This document shows positions 36,216-49,697 of a stretch of 64,000 bases of DNA, piece after piece. A program made the translations under genes and the position numbers. Within the stretch, counting starts at the first letter, position 1, and each line of letters starts with the position of its first letter. Location of the stretch: NCBI GenBank assembly GCA_951230915.1, contig OX579635.1, positions 12,772,001 through 12,836,000 on the forward strand, in the 5' to 3' direction. Source of the stretch: Antitrichia curtipendula. Lineage: Eukaryota > Streptophyta > Bryopsida > Hypnales > Leucodontaceae. Below the pieces are notes generated by a model, which had not been told where the DNA came from, did not search any database, and saw only the letters and a list, made by a program, of their open reading frames with translations.

Positions 36216-37718
36216 TTACAAAACAAGTTTAATATCCTTACTTTGAGAGCAAAGATGATTGTCTCTTGATAACTTTAAATGAAGATTTGAGATTTTAATA
36301 TTGAAACCTCTCATAACCCTAAAAAGTTTGAACCTTTTGTAACTTGCTTGAAAACCTTTTATCTTTTGTAAGTGTTGAAAAGGTTTTTTAAATCACTATA
36401 ATTAGGACAAAAGTTAGTGTAAATAATCTTTTCTATAAAGTTCAATATTTTTTTTCATACAATTAATTTTTGGCATTGTACACAACATCATCAAAAATCT
36501 CTAGTTTGTTATCTTTTTAAAATGAACTAATTGTAATAATAAATGATAATCACATCACTTATTTTCTTTTAAAAATTAAAGACGCTTCAATCTATTGTAA
36601 TTATAAACAATAGACAAATACTAATAAAGGTATTAATAAAAATTAGGCATATATTGATCAGTGCTCAATATCGGTCTAGTAAAAGGTGGAATGTGCATCC
36701 TAAGCCTAAATCCATAAATAAAAGTGACTAGTAATAAGTTGACTTGGTCCAACTCTGAAAAAATCATTTGTTATACTAGTAGTTTTTTAAAATAATAATA
36801 ATTTGATAGTAAAAACGATTTTATTTCAAATATTTCAAATTATATAATATTTATTAAACTAATAATCTATAAATAAAAATAATATATCTATAAATTTTAT
36901 ATGTCAAAATTTAGCAAATAATTAAACTATGGATTAAATCAAATATATATAAATTAAATTTTTTTTAACAAACTAAAACCTTAAATTTATAGATTTATAG
37001 ATTAAAATAGATATTTTTCATATTTCAAAATTTCAAAATAATAAAGTCATTTATACAATGCAAAATCTAATTAACCATCATTCATTTGAAAGTAGTATAA
37101 AGCTCTTGATTTGAATCTAAATGATGAAACAACACTACATACATAAAATATGTAGAAATCAAATTAATTCTTTTAGCCTTTCAAAATAAACCTTTATGCA
37201 CTACTAATGACTCAATCTAAATGGGGTATTGCTTTTCTTCTCCAAAGTCATGAAAACTAGTTTGAGAAAAATGGAATGAAATTACTGAAGGAAAATATTC
37301 AAATCTTCTTAAAAGAACTTTTAATAATCTAGTCGCTTAAAGTTATAATGAAGTGGCTTAAGTTTTCCTTATAAACCAATATTTATCAAAGTCAAAATCA
37401 AACATTCACTCCTACATCTAGTCTTAACCCCTACTAATGATGTGATTGGAAGATAGATGAGCTCCTAAAGTCGTAGGACCTTTCTTTTCATCAAAAAACA
37501 CCTAAGACTACCATTTCTATTGCAAAGAGCAAAACACTTTACAAATTGGTTCTTAATTGTAGGAAAATAGGAGCTTACACTATACTAGTATAAAAATGTG
37601 TAAAAAAAATTTCAGAAAATTTCACCACATAGATTGCAAGAGATTTGTGTATAAAGTGAAGAAAATAGGGTTGTTGTACATGTTCTAGATTATTTGATTT
37701 TGAATTTTCTTAACCTAA
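36216..37718. other. AT-rich intergenic DNA, no gene seen
   Basis: Very AT-rich with long TA and A runs around 36780-37020. A segment near 37560-37640 resembles the conserved core of the TTAA-type elements (GTAGGAAAATAG, TTCACCACATAGATTGCAAG) but has no clear ends. Confidence 0.5.
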
Positions 37719-38838
37719 CCTTTAAACGTGCCTAAAAAGCATGATTTTAGGATCAAACTTGAATTTCACATAGTTCTTGATTTTTATATGCCAGAGAGAT
37801 TGTCTAAGAAAATGTAGTTCCAATAATCTACTTTTCATTTTGTCTAATTTTTTTCCAAAATTCTGAAGACTATAATTATTGGGATACTTTGAAGGTAGCA
37901 ACCTAAAACCTTAAAATGCACCAATTTGAGCTTTTCAATCAAATTTCTTAGTATAAGCTCAAAAAATAAATTTATTTTATCACAACATTTATCACTATCA
38001 TATCTAATTTTGCTAAGAATTTCATACTATTATAAGTTTTTTGTAATGACGATGATTTTTGTTAAGAAATTAGTTTGAAAAATCATATGAATTTCATTCT
38101 TATGTTTTTAATTATGAAGAAATGAAGTTCAATTTAGGATGTATATTTTTACATGAAAAAAATATAAAATATTTGAAAGGTATGTTTTAATATAGAAAAC
38201 TAATGAAGTTTGACCATATAGGAACATGGAATGTCCATTAAGGTTTTAATTTTTTGCTGGTGAAGATATTGTTTAAAAAAAATTATACTAAAGATTTGGT
38301 TTGAAATTCTAGGAAAAAAATTAGTTCATTTTCATTCTTTTTTAAATTGTTAAGTAGAAATTGGTACAAATTTAGGGAATTCTCATTAGAATCCATTATA
38401 TGCTTCTTCTTTTTTCAAAAAATATTAAAAATTGAGTTAAATTAAGGACTCCAAAGTTTATTTTTGAGTAGGGAATCCATAACTACCCACAAACTAGAGC
38501 ACCTCATAACTTTCAACTCATAAATCAAAATGGAATGATTCAAAGCTTTCCAAGTATATATAAATCTAAAGAGCCAATTTCAAATTTTTATTTTTGAAAA
38601 AAGTTTTTTTTAAATTTTTTAGATTTTTTTTTGGGCTGCCCGTTGAGCATTGAAAATTACAGATCATGCAATAACTTTTGAACAATGAAGTCAAAAGTTA
38701 TGAAAATTGTTGGGCCTTAAAGATAAACCTCGTCCCATATTGTGTGAAAATTTCAGCAAAAATAAATAAAAACTCCATACGCAATGAGCTGCCCAAAATC
38801 GCTATGTTGCCAAAAAAGGCAATTTGGACGTTTAGGGG
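37719..38838. mobile_element. TTAA-type element, about 1.12 kb
   Basis: Left end CCTTTAAACGTGCC follows CTAA (37715-37718). The right end complement CCCCTAAACGTCC precedes TTAA (38839-38842). The terminal repeat is about 13 bp with a few mismatches. The body shares GGAATGATTCAAAGCTTTCC and the GGGCTGCCCG region with 39870-40120. No coding capacity. Confidence 0.65.
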
Positions 38839-38955
38839 TTAAAGAACTAACACTAGAATCAACAAAACAAAACAAATGGATGAAAAATCACAATTTTATT
38901 TATTTGGATGTGTTTGCATTCATCTATTGTTGGAAATTGAATGTTTGATTCTTAA

Positions 38956-39194
38956 TTCCTAAAGACCCAAAGAAAGTGTATTTTGTCCAAATTCCTTGGG
39001 TTAATGTGTAAATACGCAAAGTAGTAAATACTAAACACTATAATATATAGTAGGCGGTCTTTGTTAGTTTTGAATATGATTTGAAAGGCAATCCAATATT
39101 CCAATCTAGTTTGCTACAAAAATATTAAAAAATCTCAACCCAAAAATGTTGAAGTCAAGCAACAACCGTAAAATGGTTGATTTGGTCTTTACAG
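38956..39194. mobile_element. TTAA-flanked short element (239 bp)
   Basis: TTAA occurs on both sides (38952-38955, 39195-39198). The left end is TTCCTAAAGACC and the right complement is CTGTAAAGACC, agreeing over TAAAGACC with one base of offset. The right half matches 7290-7397, which also ends at TTAA, so the right boundary is supported by two copies. Confidence 0.65.
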
Positions 39195-39373
39195 TTAAAG
39201 AATTATCCTACGTGTGCTCCTACATCCATGGTCCAGATGATGAATTGAGTGCTTTAGGCCAATGACGTGTCTAAATATGATCTTGTTTATCCAAAATAAG
39301 TCTTGAATCTTTAAATGTTGAAGGACCAAGAGTCCCTTCCAGAGATTCTTGAAAGTTTAAGCTAGTTTCTATA

Positions 39374-40297
39374 CCCCTAAAGTTCTATGACTATGTTTTC
39401 ACCAAAAACACTCTAAAATTGCCATTTCTAGTACAAGTACCAACTTTTTGAAAAAAACACTTTTTTGACACATGTAACCGTAGGATCTTATAGTAAACTA
39501 GTTTTAGAAGATGTCTAAAAAAATTCAGAATTTTCCACCATGCGGATTGGAAGATATAGCATTTGAATTGGCAAAAATCTTTTTTTTGTCCCTGCGAAAA
39601 ACAGGGCAGTTGCACTTCACAAGGTCACATTTGTATGAAAAAATGTCCAAAATGGTGGTGCATCTTTGAATTCTTTTTCCTAAACAAGTTCTCTACATGC
39701 TTAAAATTTTTCAAATCATCTGATATTGTACAACATATACAAAAAAAATAGTAAGTAGAAAGAAGTAGAGAATGATCCAAAATACTAAATTGTTAAAAAT
39801 TTAATTATGGAAATTGAAAAATATAAATCCCAATGGTTGTAATGTTGTAATAAACAACCTGCATCCTATGAAATTTTTTTTTTCAAAAAATATTAAAAAT
39901 TGAGTTAAATAAACAGCTTCAAAGTTTATTTCAGAGTAGAGAATCTATAACTGCCCGCAAACTAAAAATCCTCATAACTTTTTATTCATTGGTCGAAATG
40001 GAATGATTCAAAGCTTTCCACGTATATATAACTCTAGAAAACCAATTTCAAATTTTTATTTTTGAAAAAAGTGATTTTTTCTGATCTGCCCGGACTGCCC
40101 AGTTAAGAAAAAAAGTAAAATATTTGGCCATAACTTTTGACTCTATTTCCAAATGTCATGAAATTTAGTGCATATGAAAGCTACTCCTCGTGCCCACCTT
40201 CTATTAAAATTTCAGCCAAAAATATGAAAATCTCCAGTCACAAGTACCTGCCCAAATTTTTTATATTGCCAAAAATCGCATGCTGGTCCTTTAGGGG
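39374..40297 (+). mobile_element. TTAA-type element, forward arm of an inverted pair
   Basis: Ends are CCCCTAAAGTTC and complement CCCCTAAAGGACC. The flanks are TATA and ATAA, decayed from TTAA if the family rule holds. It contains ACCGTAGGATCTTATAGTAA, GGGCAGTTGCACTTCACAAG and the AAGCTTTCCACGTATATATA block. A relative in opposite orientation lies at 40731-41988. Confidence 0.6.
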
Positions 40298-40730
40298 ATA
40301 ATCTCAATTTTTGGCATGAATTTTTGGAAAAAAACTTGCACCATAGAATAACATGTTAACTTTCCAGAATATAACTTTATTTCAATTGGTACATAGGAGC
40401 AAAAATTATGCCACCTAAAGCTCAAAAAAGAAGGCGTTTGACAACACAAAAGAAATCACTAAAAGTCAAAGCAAAATTTGAAAAATTTCCTCAAAGTGAA
40501 TATTTTGTCTACATGAAAAGATTTCATTCATTCTATTTGGATTAGTAATTAAAAAAATTAGTGTTTGGGGGCAGTCAAAGCATCTTGTTCAAAAATAACT
40601 CATAGAGCTCATTTTAAAAATCAATTTTTACAATTTTTCAAGGATAAAAATTCCACATGATTTAGTTTGCTTTCTAGAAAATTCTCATTGTTAGAATTAA
40701 TGTTCTTCAATTCCATCTTAGAATTACTAA

Positions 40731-41988
40731 CCCCTAAAGGACCAAGCTACGCTTTTTAGCAACATAGAAATTTTGGGCAAATGCCTATGACTGGAGATTT
40801 TCAGATTTTAGGCTGAAATTTTAATAGAAGGTAGAAACAAGGAATATCTTTCATATGCACTAAATTTCATGGCATTTGGAAATGTGAATCAAAAGTTATG
40901 ATCTAATATATTAATTTTTTCCCCAATCAAGCATTCCAAGAAGATTTTCTTAAATCACTTTTTTTAGAAACAAAAGTTATAAATTTATTTTTAAGTTTAT
41001 ATATACATGAAATTTTTTGAATCATTCCATTTTGATTAATGAGTCAAAAGTTATGTGGAGTTTTATTTTGCAAGTAGTTATGGATTCTCTACTCTAAAAT
41101 AAACTTTGAAGTCCATTAATTTATTCAATTTTCAATATTTTTGGAAAAAAATAAAATTATAGGATGTAGAATGTTTCTAACAACATTTCAAGCATTGGGA
41201 TTGGCATTTTTCAATTTCATAATTAAATTCTTAACAATTTTGTATTTTGAATCATTGTCTACATCTTTCTACTTACTATTTTTTTTCTATATGTTAGTGC
41301 AATTCCCAATGATCTGAAATTTTTCAAGCATGTAGCCAACTTGCCTTGAGAAATGAATCCAAAAAAGCACAATCATTTTGGACATTTTTTTCATACAAAT
41401 GTGACCTTGTGAAGTGCAGCTGCCCAATTTTTTGCAGGACCAAAAAAAGGATTTTTGTCACTTCAAACACTAATATCTTGCAATTTACATGGTGGAAATT
41501 TCTGAAATTTTTTCCACATCTTCTCAATCTAGCATACTACAAGATCCTACAGTTTTATGTATCCAAAAATGATATTTTTGATTTTCCTCCTATTTCATAC
41601 ATATTTCTACTTAATAATTTCTTTAAGAATAAAAACCTAGTTTTTGATTTTTTAATCTTTCATAACAATACCACATACACACAACTCAATTTTTCAACAT
41701 AAAATTTTCTTAATTCAAAATCTACATTGCAAAAAAATTTAATTAAAAAGATTCAAAGCCAAAAATATCTATTGTAATTGAGCAAGGTGCATTAAAAAAC
41801 AAAAATATCTTGCAAATTGTGTGGTCAAAGTTTTTGAAATTTTTTCCACAAAATTCCATACTAGTTAAGTGCAAGATCATATAGTTAGATATTATTTTTT
41901 TTTAGTTTTAAATTTACATTTTGTAGTAAAAATGGCAATTTTGAATGTTTTTTGACAAAAAAAAAACATGGCCTCAATCACGTAGGGA
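40731..41988 (-). mobile_element. TTAA-type element, reverse arm of an inverted pair
   Basis: The left end CCCCTAAAGGACC follows CTAA. The right end GTAGGGA is followed by TTAA (41989-41992). The whole body is the inverted counterpart of 39374-40297 (for example CTTGTGAAGTGCAGCTGCCC and GATCCTACAG), about 433 bp away. The extra length comes from a partial repetition of the core near 41800-41990. Confidence 0.65.
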
Positions 41989-41992
41989 TTAA

Positions 41993-43682
41993 AATATGAC
42001 CTTTTTATACAATCAATTTAATGAGATTGATGAAATAAATGCATTTTTATAAAGACATAATTTAAGATGTACAAAAATCTATAAAAAGATTCAAGCATTA
42101 AAGGAATAATTTCACTAGACCTTCAACTTTTTTGGAATCTAAACTCCTTTCTTAGTGCACTAATTGAAATTACAATGTCCACTTTTGAACCTCATCACTA
42201 ATTCTTAAATGACTTATTACAATTTCAAAGCATATTTCTATTATAAAATCTTAAAATGGTAATTATGTAAACTTCTAAAATTTTAAAATTTCAAATTCTA
42301 TGATAATAATTTTATTTATAAAATTTCAAATACTAATATTACTAATTGTTTGTAAAATTTTAATCTGTTAATTTATAAACTAATGGATGAAGAAAAAAAT
42401 ATCAACAAGAAGATTTGAAATTTTGAAAATTTTGAAAATTTTAATATTTAAAATTTGTAAAAAAGATATATATTTTTTAACTTTAAAAAATAATATAGAT
42501 TTTATATTAAATTATTTATGTTTGACGAAGCTATCAATAATACCAAGGACCATTACAAAATGATAATTAATGCTATAAAAGTAGCATGTTTTATATGGAT
42601 AAATGGAATATTGTTGTTATTAAATTATGGCTCTATTACTCTATTTGTTGACAATTGTGATGAATTTTATAAATTATGAATATTAAAATTTAAAATCTTT
42701 GAATTTGAAAAGGTGAAAGTTGTACTTTAAAAAATTTAGATTTATAGATTTAATATTATTCAATTTTAGAATTTAGAATTTAATAAATCAATTTGTTAAT
42801 TTGATTGAATTGTGAATATAAAACACTTGCAAATTTGATAAGTTTTCAATTTAATTGATATAAAATAGCCCTTATTACTAAATTTTTACATAATAGACCA
42901 AACTTTTAAGGCAATAGAAATAGATTTCAAAGAATTCGGTTGATTGGAGTATCTTTTTTGATAAAAATATAATTTTTCAAAAATCTGTTCATTTATTTTA
43001 ATCCCTGAAGTCCTTTGACTAGGTTTTGATAAAAATCCTCTAAAACTACCATTTTTAGTACTCTAGACCTCAATTTGAAAAAAAAATCAAAAATCACATC
43101 TTCAATTGTATAAAGTACACTATTTTAGCTATATAGAGCAAGATTTTCACCATGTTTCACTATGAAAATTTTAAAATTATAGTATTTGAAAACATTTAAA
43201 TTTTTTTGGAGGGCTTGCCCAATAAGACTAGACAACTTTGACCACAAAATGATTGAAATTTTGTACTAGGAGAAGTTGGAAATTCAGGAACTTCTATAGT
43301 TTATGAGTTTAGGTCTTTATTTACTAAGTTTGAAAAGAATTGCATGCTTGGAGCAGATGCTACTAAAATTTAAAAAATATTAAGTGATGTACAAAAAATT
43401 GCCAATTCACTATGCATTTTTTTCAAGAGAAAATTGAACTCATTTTTTTACCTTTATTTATTAACTTGAATGGTGAATCTGTGGAATATTTTTTTTGTTT
43501 TTTAATTTCAAAAATCATCAAAAAAATAAATCTCAAATACTTAAGCTTAATTGAATTTGCAACAACAAACTGCACTTCTAAATTCTTCTAATATTCACTT
43601 GTCCACCCCCTTCTCTAAGAATATTCAAACCCAATTTCACTCTAGTTCAAGTTGAAATCAAAGGGGAAGAGGGATTGTCCGG
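41993..43682. other. AT-rich intergenic DNA, weak repeat traces
   Basis: A possible TTAA-type end (TTTTAATCCCTGAAGTCC) lies near 42999, and core-like sequence (TAAAGTACACTATTTTAG, GCAAGATTTTCACCATG) follows to about 43170. No gene is seen. Confidence 0.4.
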
Positions 43683-43694
43683 GCTTTGATACCA
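43683..43694 (-). other. Primer-binding-site-like motif
   Basis: The minus strand reads TGGTATCAAAGC, one base from the plant initiator-tRNA-Met primer site TGGTATCAGAGC. It may mark the edge of a decayed LTR on its right, but no matching LTR was found. Confidence 0.3.
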
Positions 43695-45955
43695 CATTTT
43701 AAGTACCTTTAGCACGTTATGTTCTATGCTTCATTTAGTACAACCACTTGCTAATTTGTACATTCAATTCACACAAGTTACATCCAAACTTACTTAACAT
43801 CATAAATGTTATACAACATACAATATTAATCTAGCTCTTAAAGATTCACTGCGTCTCAACTCTAGGTTCTCATAACTTATAATCCATGAAGTCACAAGTT
43901 GGCTTTCACCATAGCGCCATCCTTCAATTTGAACCGTGGCCATTGCGGCATAGGCCTTCCTACAAAAAGTGTTGCTCCTCCCACCAAACACTAGAACCCA
44001 ACTGGAATTTGCCTATTGCTCAACATGAGCCATGGTGCTTTTACCACGCATCCAACACCCATGTCAGGCTCCATAACATAGGGGCATTACACCCTCTTCC
44101 ATTTAGAACACTTGATGTCCTCATTAAGGCTTATTATAGGATCCCTTCTTACTCTAGTCCACGTGATGGGACTTTAGTCACATACTCTCTTGGAAGTGAC
44201 CAATTTATGGATGTCATGTTCCTTACATTGTCACATATTGTGTCCTCATTGCGCATTTGGTCTTACTAACATTTACTTAGACTAGATCAACCATTAGTTC
44301 CTCTTAAGTTTCCACCAAAGCATTTAGGCATTCCCCCTTCTAATTATGCTTGTTACAGACAAGTAACAGACATTTTGGCTGACTGGTAGAATGTGGGCAA
44401 AGTTAGCAACAATCTTCCCTTATTTACCTATTTGGAACATGGTTGACAAACCATGCACTTTTGCTCCAAGGCGTACCTAGCAAAAGAATCATCTTGCATC
44501 TTGGTACCCATACCTTGAGCTCATTACACTCAAGTTCATTATACATTTATCAAGTTCCCTTGATAGTGAGTCCCTTTTGCGGCATCCATCTTCTAGGTTG
44601 TCCCTTAGGTTCATTTTTTATATTTAGGACTTTCAATCCAATCTAGAAATTAGGCTTTTGTTTCACTATCCCAATTCTATGCGTTAGTATATATTTGTGG
44701 ATTTTTTTATGCTATTAATTTTTTTGACTTCCAGTCGAGGTTTTGGAAAGAAGCTACAAGTGCTTCTTCCCCACTTGTAGAGCGTGATGTCCTCATCACT
44801 ATCATCTTCTACTTTGAATATAATTATTCAAATGGTGTTTGGGCCTTGAACTTGTCAACCTTTACCTTCCAATTTCATCCCCATCATCACTTGACACGTA
44901 CAATATTGTGTCCTTCAATAAGTGGTTGTTTCTTACTAAGTCTTTCTTGGATGGAAACTTTGCTTGTTCTTTCTTCTCATGTTCCATTTTCTTCTTCCTA
45001 AGATCAGGTGCATGTGTGAGATGCTTCACTTCATCAATGTAACCTTGATTAATCCATTCATACTTGAATAGACTATAGCCATGCATTAAACACGTGTACT
45101 ATTTTCGTTTTGCCCCTATTTGCTAGGAGTCTATGACATTCTTAACCTTGTTCAACATATTATCCCAATGTTAATAAGGGTCACTGCAAAAAACACCTGC
45201 CATTTTTGGCTCAAAATGGGCCTAGTACTCTAGTATTGTGACCCTTTAGAATCTATTTTTTTAATGAAATAAAATACATATAATTTATAAAGCATTAATT
45301 AGTTTGTCTCTCAAAATTCAAACCTAAATTTTTTTTATCTCTAAAGGTTATGTACAAAAAAAGAGCATTAGAAAATATCAAGAAAATAGATAAAAATAAT
45401 AAATACATTTAAAAATATATTTAAAAAAAAAATTCTATTTCTCTAACTTGAAGGTGCTCCTTTTTTCATCTTTGGAAATGAAAAAAACTATATATACATT
45501 TATGCAAAGATAGTGCACTTTGAGCACATGTGGAAGGTTGACATTTTACTATTTTTAGAAAATCTCTTTATAGGCTTGTGTAACTTTAGTAGAAGTCCTT
45601 ACATTCCAATTTCCACTTTCAAATTCATATTTTGGGGTCAGAAATAGTACTAAAATCCCCCCAAATGGTCAAAATAGACATCCAATTGGAGTCTGTTTAA
45701 AAATAGATAACTAATTTTAATATTTTTATAAATTATCCAATGTCTACAACTACTACATGTACTTTCATTCCAAGTTTCATAGAAAACGGACATACTATGC
45801 AAAAGTGATGAGCAAAAAATCACCTATCCGAGGACAAGGGGATAAAAAATAGGACATGTGTTTCTTGCAATCACCCATAATCGGGTGGTGGGCAAGGATC
45901 TTTTTGTCACAAGTGCAAGTCCTTATCATTTTGGTGGTACTATTTAAGGATAGAA
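43695..45955. other. Probable decayed retroelement DNA, unresolved
   Basis: Composition is less AT-biased up to about 45100 than in the flanks. Short frames on both strands (for example a minus-strand Lys/Glu-rich 74-codon frame at 45086-44862) have no clear family. It lies between a primer-site-like motif and a gypsy remnant on the same strand and may be old LTR or gag DNA. This is inference. Confidence 0.3.
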
Positions 45956-45959
45956 ACAT

Positions 45960-47577
45960 GAAATACAAGATGCAATAGCTTTCCCACTATCTTAATTGAC
46001 TTCAATACACTCAAATCTTTGTGAAGAATTTTCTTCATTGGAAATGGACCAATCCACCTAGCAAACCATTTGAGGGAAATATGCCTAAGTTCTTAATGTC
46101 CAATCACACTTTTTCACCAACAATCTTGAACACCTCATCTCACCAGTTTTTGTTCTTTGCATCACAATAACGTTCCTAAACCTTTTCTAGCTTCTTGATA
46201 GCAATTTCCACACACTCCACTACATCATTGCAATAGAATCATGAGAATCTTTCTTGGTCAAGGTGCCATTAGCTTTGCCCCTGGGCTAAGTCGTTTGCTT
46301 TTATGTCTATTATCCATAAAAAAATTTAAATGGTGTTTTACCATGAGAGGCCACTGAAATTGTGTTGTAACAAAACTCTATTGGGAGTAAGTCAAGCCAA
46401 TTCAACTGATTTCCCTTACAAAACAATCTCATATACATATTGAGAATCAAATTGATTTTCTTAGTTTGACCATGCCCAAATGGATGAAAGGCCATTTTCA
46501 TCATGAGATTAACTCCCGTTTTGCGCATCATGTGTTGCCAGAACAATGTCTAGAACATTGTGTTGGTGTCATTCATTATGTCATAAGAAAATGCTTTGTG
46601 CCTTACCTAATTGTCAAAAAAAATTGGGCTATCAACTGCATTGTGTATTTATTTGTGCAAGGTATAAATGTAGCCCATTTAGAAAGCGTACACACAATCA
46701 CCATGATACAATTACACTCTCCTACCTTAGAAAACCCCATCATAAATTCATGGAGATTAATTGGAATGGTAACTTAAGAATTGGCAAGGCTAGAACCTTC
46801 TTCCACTTGGGTTTAATGCAATGCTTGTTCATCTGGCACTTAACATATGACTTGATGTATTCTTCTACATCCAAGTCTATATAGGGGGCCAAAAGTACTG
46901 CTTCTTCAACTCTACTAAAGTTGCCAAAATATGTCAAAGCCCCGAATGAAGAGTGTCGTGATAACCATAGAGCAATTGCTTTTTCAATTTTCCCTCTAAA
47001 ATATAGAGGCGTATCTATTTAAAGTAAAGCAATACATTCTTTCACTTCACATGATGGACACGTTTTGAGATGATTGGCTCTTTCACAAGGTCTTTTCTGC
47101 TATCTAGAAGGTAGTTATAGAAGATTGCATCCTTATCCCTTTTTGTTGCCTTCTTGCCTTCTTGCAAGAAATGCCTTTGTGCATCATCATTTTCTTCCTC
47201 CTCAATTAACATAAAAAGGTGTGGAGTGAAAAACTCTTCTTTCTTACTTAGTGCATCTGGCACCAATTTATCTCTTCCTAGCTTGTGAATCAATTCCACA
47301 TCCATAGAAACAATGATATCGTACCACCTCAACTCTTTTGAAGTTGCTTGTTTTTTGTGGTCTAAATACTTGAGGAAAATATTATCTATGAAAAATTTGG
47401 TTTTCATTCCCCTCACATAGTGTCTCTATGTTTTAAAGTTGTATACCATTGCATAAAGTTCTTTTTCATGCGTTGGCCACCTTAGTTGGTATCATGTCAA
47501 CTTCTTGCTCTCATAAGCAATGGGGTGGCCATTTTGCATGAGTACTCCAATTGCAAAATCACTAGTATCCTTCTATA
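45960..47577 (-). mobile_element. Ty3/gypsy remnant, 3' part (RNase H and integrase)
   Basis: Reading the minus strand from 47577: DTSDFAIGVLMQNGHPIAYE and HEKELYAMVYNFK (RT/RNase H), KYLDHKKQATSKELRW and PDALSKKEEF (RNase H end), then HCIKPKWKK near the integrase zinc region, then FHPFGHGQT, DLLPIEFCYNT and GKTPFKFFYG (integrase core), then a GEKVW-type C-terminal region to about 45960. Many stops and shifts show it is long dead. The 5' half continues at 55645 beyond the Tc1 insertion. Confidence 0.85.
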
Positions 47578-47604
47578 TAGTACCCACAAGGAAGTTTACG
47601 TTCA
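47578..47604 (+). repeat. Left terminal inverted repeat of the Tc1-like element
   Basis: It starts TAGTACCCACAAGGAAG and ends ACGTTCA. The complement at 55618-55644 differs only at the sixth base (C/T). TA at 47576-47577 is the target duplication. Confidence 0.9.
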
Positions 47605-49318
47605 AGTTTTCGAACTCAAAATACCTTTGAAAATTAAAGGCAGCTTTGATTGATCATATCTTCTTCTACACACCTCCAAACTTCATGAAATTGCCACTTA
47701 ATTGTTGAAAAACGAGTTAACTATACTCTAGGTGTCATTTACATGCTAATTCCAGCCACTTGTTTAAGAAAATTCCAATTGCATTCATTGCACTCTAAGT
47801 TGAGTCTCTAGCTATTACATTGTGAAGGTAACACCAATGCTTCTTGTGCCAACACAATTTAGATTTTTGTGAATTTGAGCTTCTTAAATGGAGCTCCAAC
47901 AACCTCTCAATACAAATCATTCTTGGGTCAAGCAATGTGGTAGCTTGTGGATACATTGTGTATGTGTTTTGGTGAGTAGGTGCGCTTCTGGAAGTTTTGT
48001 TTATTCAACTAGCAATACTTGGTAGGAATAGTAGTATTGGTTATGTAAGATTCTCGTGGGCATAACATCAATCTTGACTAGGAGGAGCTAGAAGAATTCA
48101 CTAAAATCAGTAAGTGCTACATGCTTTGATTCTCAATTCAAATGGCTTGTTGATGAGTTGACATGGTCTGGTGATGAGTTCATTTGATGAATGCAGTTTG
48201 ATATGGTGATGAATTGAGATGGTATGCTGATGAGTTCACGTGCTTTGTTGATAAGTTCAATGTATTTTTTTGCAAGCACTTCATTAGTGGGGCATTACAA
48301 AGGAGTTGGAATTCAGAAGTTTTTGAATCTATGAGATAATAGTTGTTCTAATTTTGACTTCATTGGTGGTGTAAATGTGCTTTAGAGTTATGAGACTAGA
48401 CTATTGAGTGAGGTTGAGAGAGGGATGATCGTTGGAATGCGTACTAGTGGCATGTCAACCCATCGTATTGCAGTAGTATTAGGAATGGTACAGTCTACAT
48501 TCTTCACTATTTGGAAAAATTTCCAAGATCGTGGAACGTTACAATCGTTGAAGTCAAGTAGAAGGCCTCCGAAGCTCAACACGAGTGACAAGAGGGCACT
48601 TGGTCGTATTCTTTGTGAAAATTGATGTCTACCACTTGCCGCAATTCGAGAACAAATGCATGTGAAGGTTTCCACCACCAAATTAAAGGAGGCAACAAAG
48701 AATAATGGATTTTGTAATTGGATTGCTGCAAAAAAGCCATTTTTAAGTCAGAAGCACAAGGTGGAGAGGTTGGCATTTGCCAAAGAACATCGGCATTGGA
48801 CAATATCTGACTGGAAGAATGTGATATGGACGGATGAATCTTCATTTGAAACCGGAAAGAGGTCGAGGTAAGTGAAGGTATGGCGCAAGTCACATGAACG
48901 TTTCTCTTTGGATTGTTTAGCGCCATCTTTTAAATTTGGTCGTTCATCATGGTATAGGATGCATACACTGGTTTTGATAAGTGTCCACTAATTATAATAC
49001 CACCTAATAGACGGAGAGGTAGGGACTTTGTTGATGTAGTTTATGAAAGCCATTTGAGTGGCTTCTACTTTCTCCACAATCATCCTAAGACACTTATACT
49101 CATGGAAAATGGCACTGCGGTGTACCGTAGCAAGGAATCAAGTGATTGGAGGCAAGCGCATGACATCAAAAAGCTTTTATGGCCCCCAAACTCTCTTGAC
49201 TTAAACCCCATTGCAAACCTATGGAAGATTATGAAAGACACCATCCCAAATGAGGTGCTACCGGAAAACAAAGAAGAATTAGTCAACATTATTCAAAAGG
49301 CATGGGAAGAGGTGTCTC

Positions 49319-49474
49319 TGAAGTAAAACAATTACGTAGCTATGATCTGAGAAACTCTGTCTCAAGAGATAGAATTAGAGTCTTAACGACGGGGTTTTAT
49401 ACAAGGGTTAAGCCCTAATTAATCAGCCTATTGGATGTAATTCTGACAAGGATGAAACCCTAATGGTTCCAATA
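49319..49474 (-). repeat. Copia 3' LTR (156 bp)
   Basis: Nearly identical to 55183-55337; the first 90 bases from the left are identical. On the minus strand the LTR begins TATTGG and ends TTCA, so the termini are TA..CA rather than TG..CA. It is adjoined on the right by the polypurine tract. Confidence 0.93.
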
Positions 49475-49483
49475 CCCCCCCTC
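49475..49483 (-). other. Copia polypurine tract
   Basis: The minus strand reads GAGGGGGGG directly before the 3' LTR start TATTGG, the expected plus-strand primer position. Confidence 0.88.
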
Positions 49484-49697
49484 AAGCTTTGCTTGGATTG
49501 TCATTTGTGAATGTGCGAATGAGAGATTCGTCTGTGATTGAAGTTTGCAAGAGTGTGGTCGAGGTTGTGTGTCGAAGATGGCACAAGTTGAGAGGCGTCT
49601 TGCGAGGTGATTGCAAAGTTGCTCTGTGGATCAGTCGTGGACAGGCGTGCTGGGATTGTTGGTGTGGTTTGTCTACACGTTGGTGGTGAGGCTGGCA

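Noticed and set aside
43683..45955. A complete second LTR retrotransposon
   Set aside because: Only a primer-site-like motif is seen; no LTR pair, polypurine tract or domain supports it.
47605..48385. Apparent continuation of gypsy coding left of the Tc1 transposase
   Set aside because: Once the inverted ends fixed the Tc1 boundary at 47578, this stretch proved to be the Tc1 5' untranslated part; the supposed gypsy similarity there was noise.
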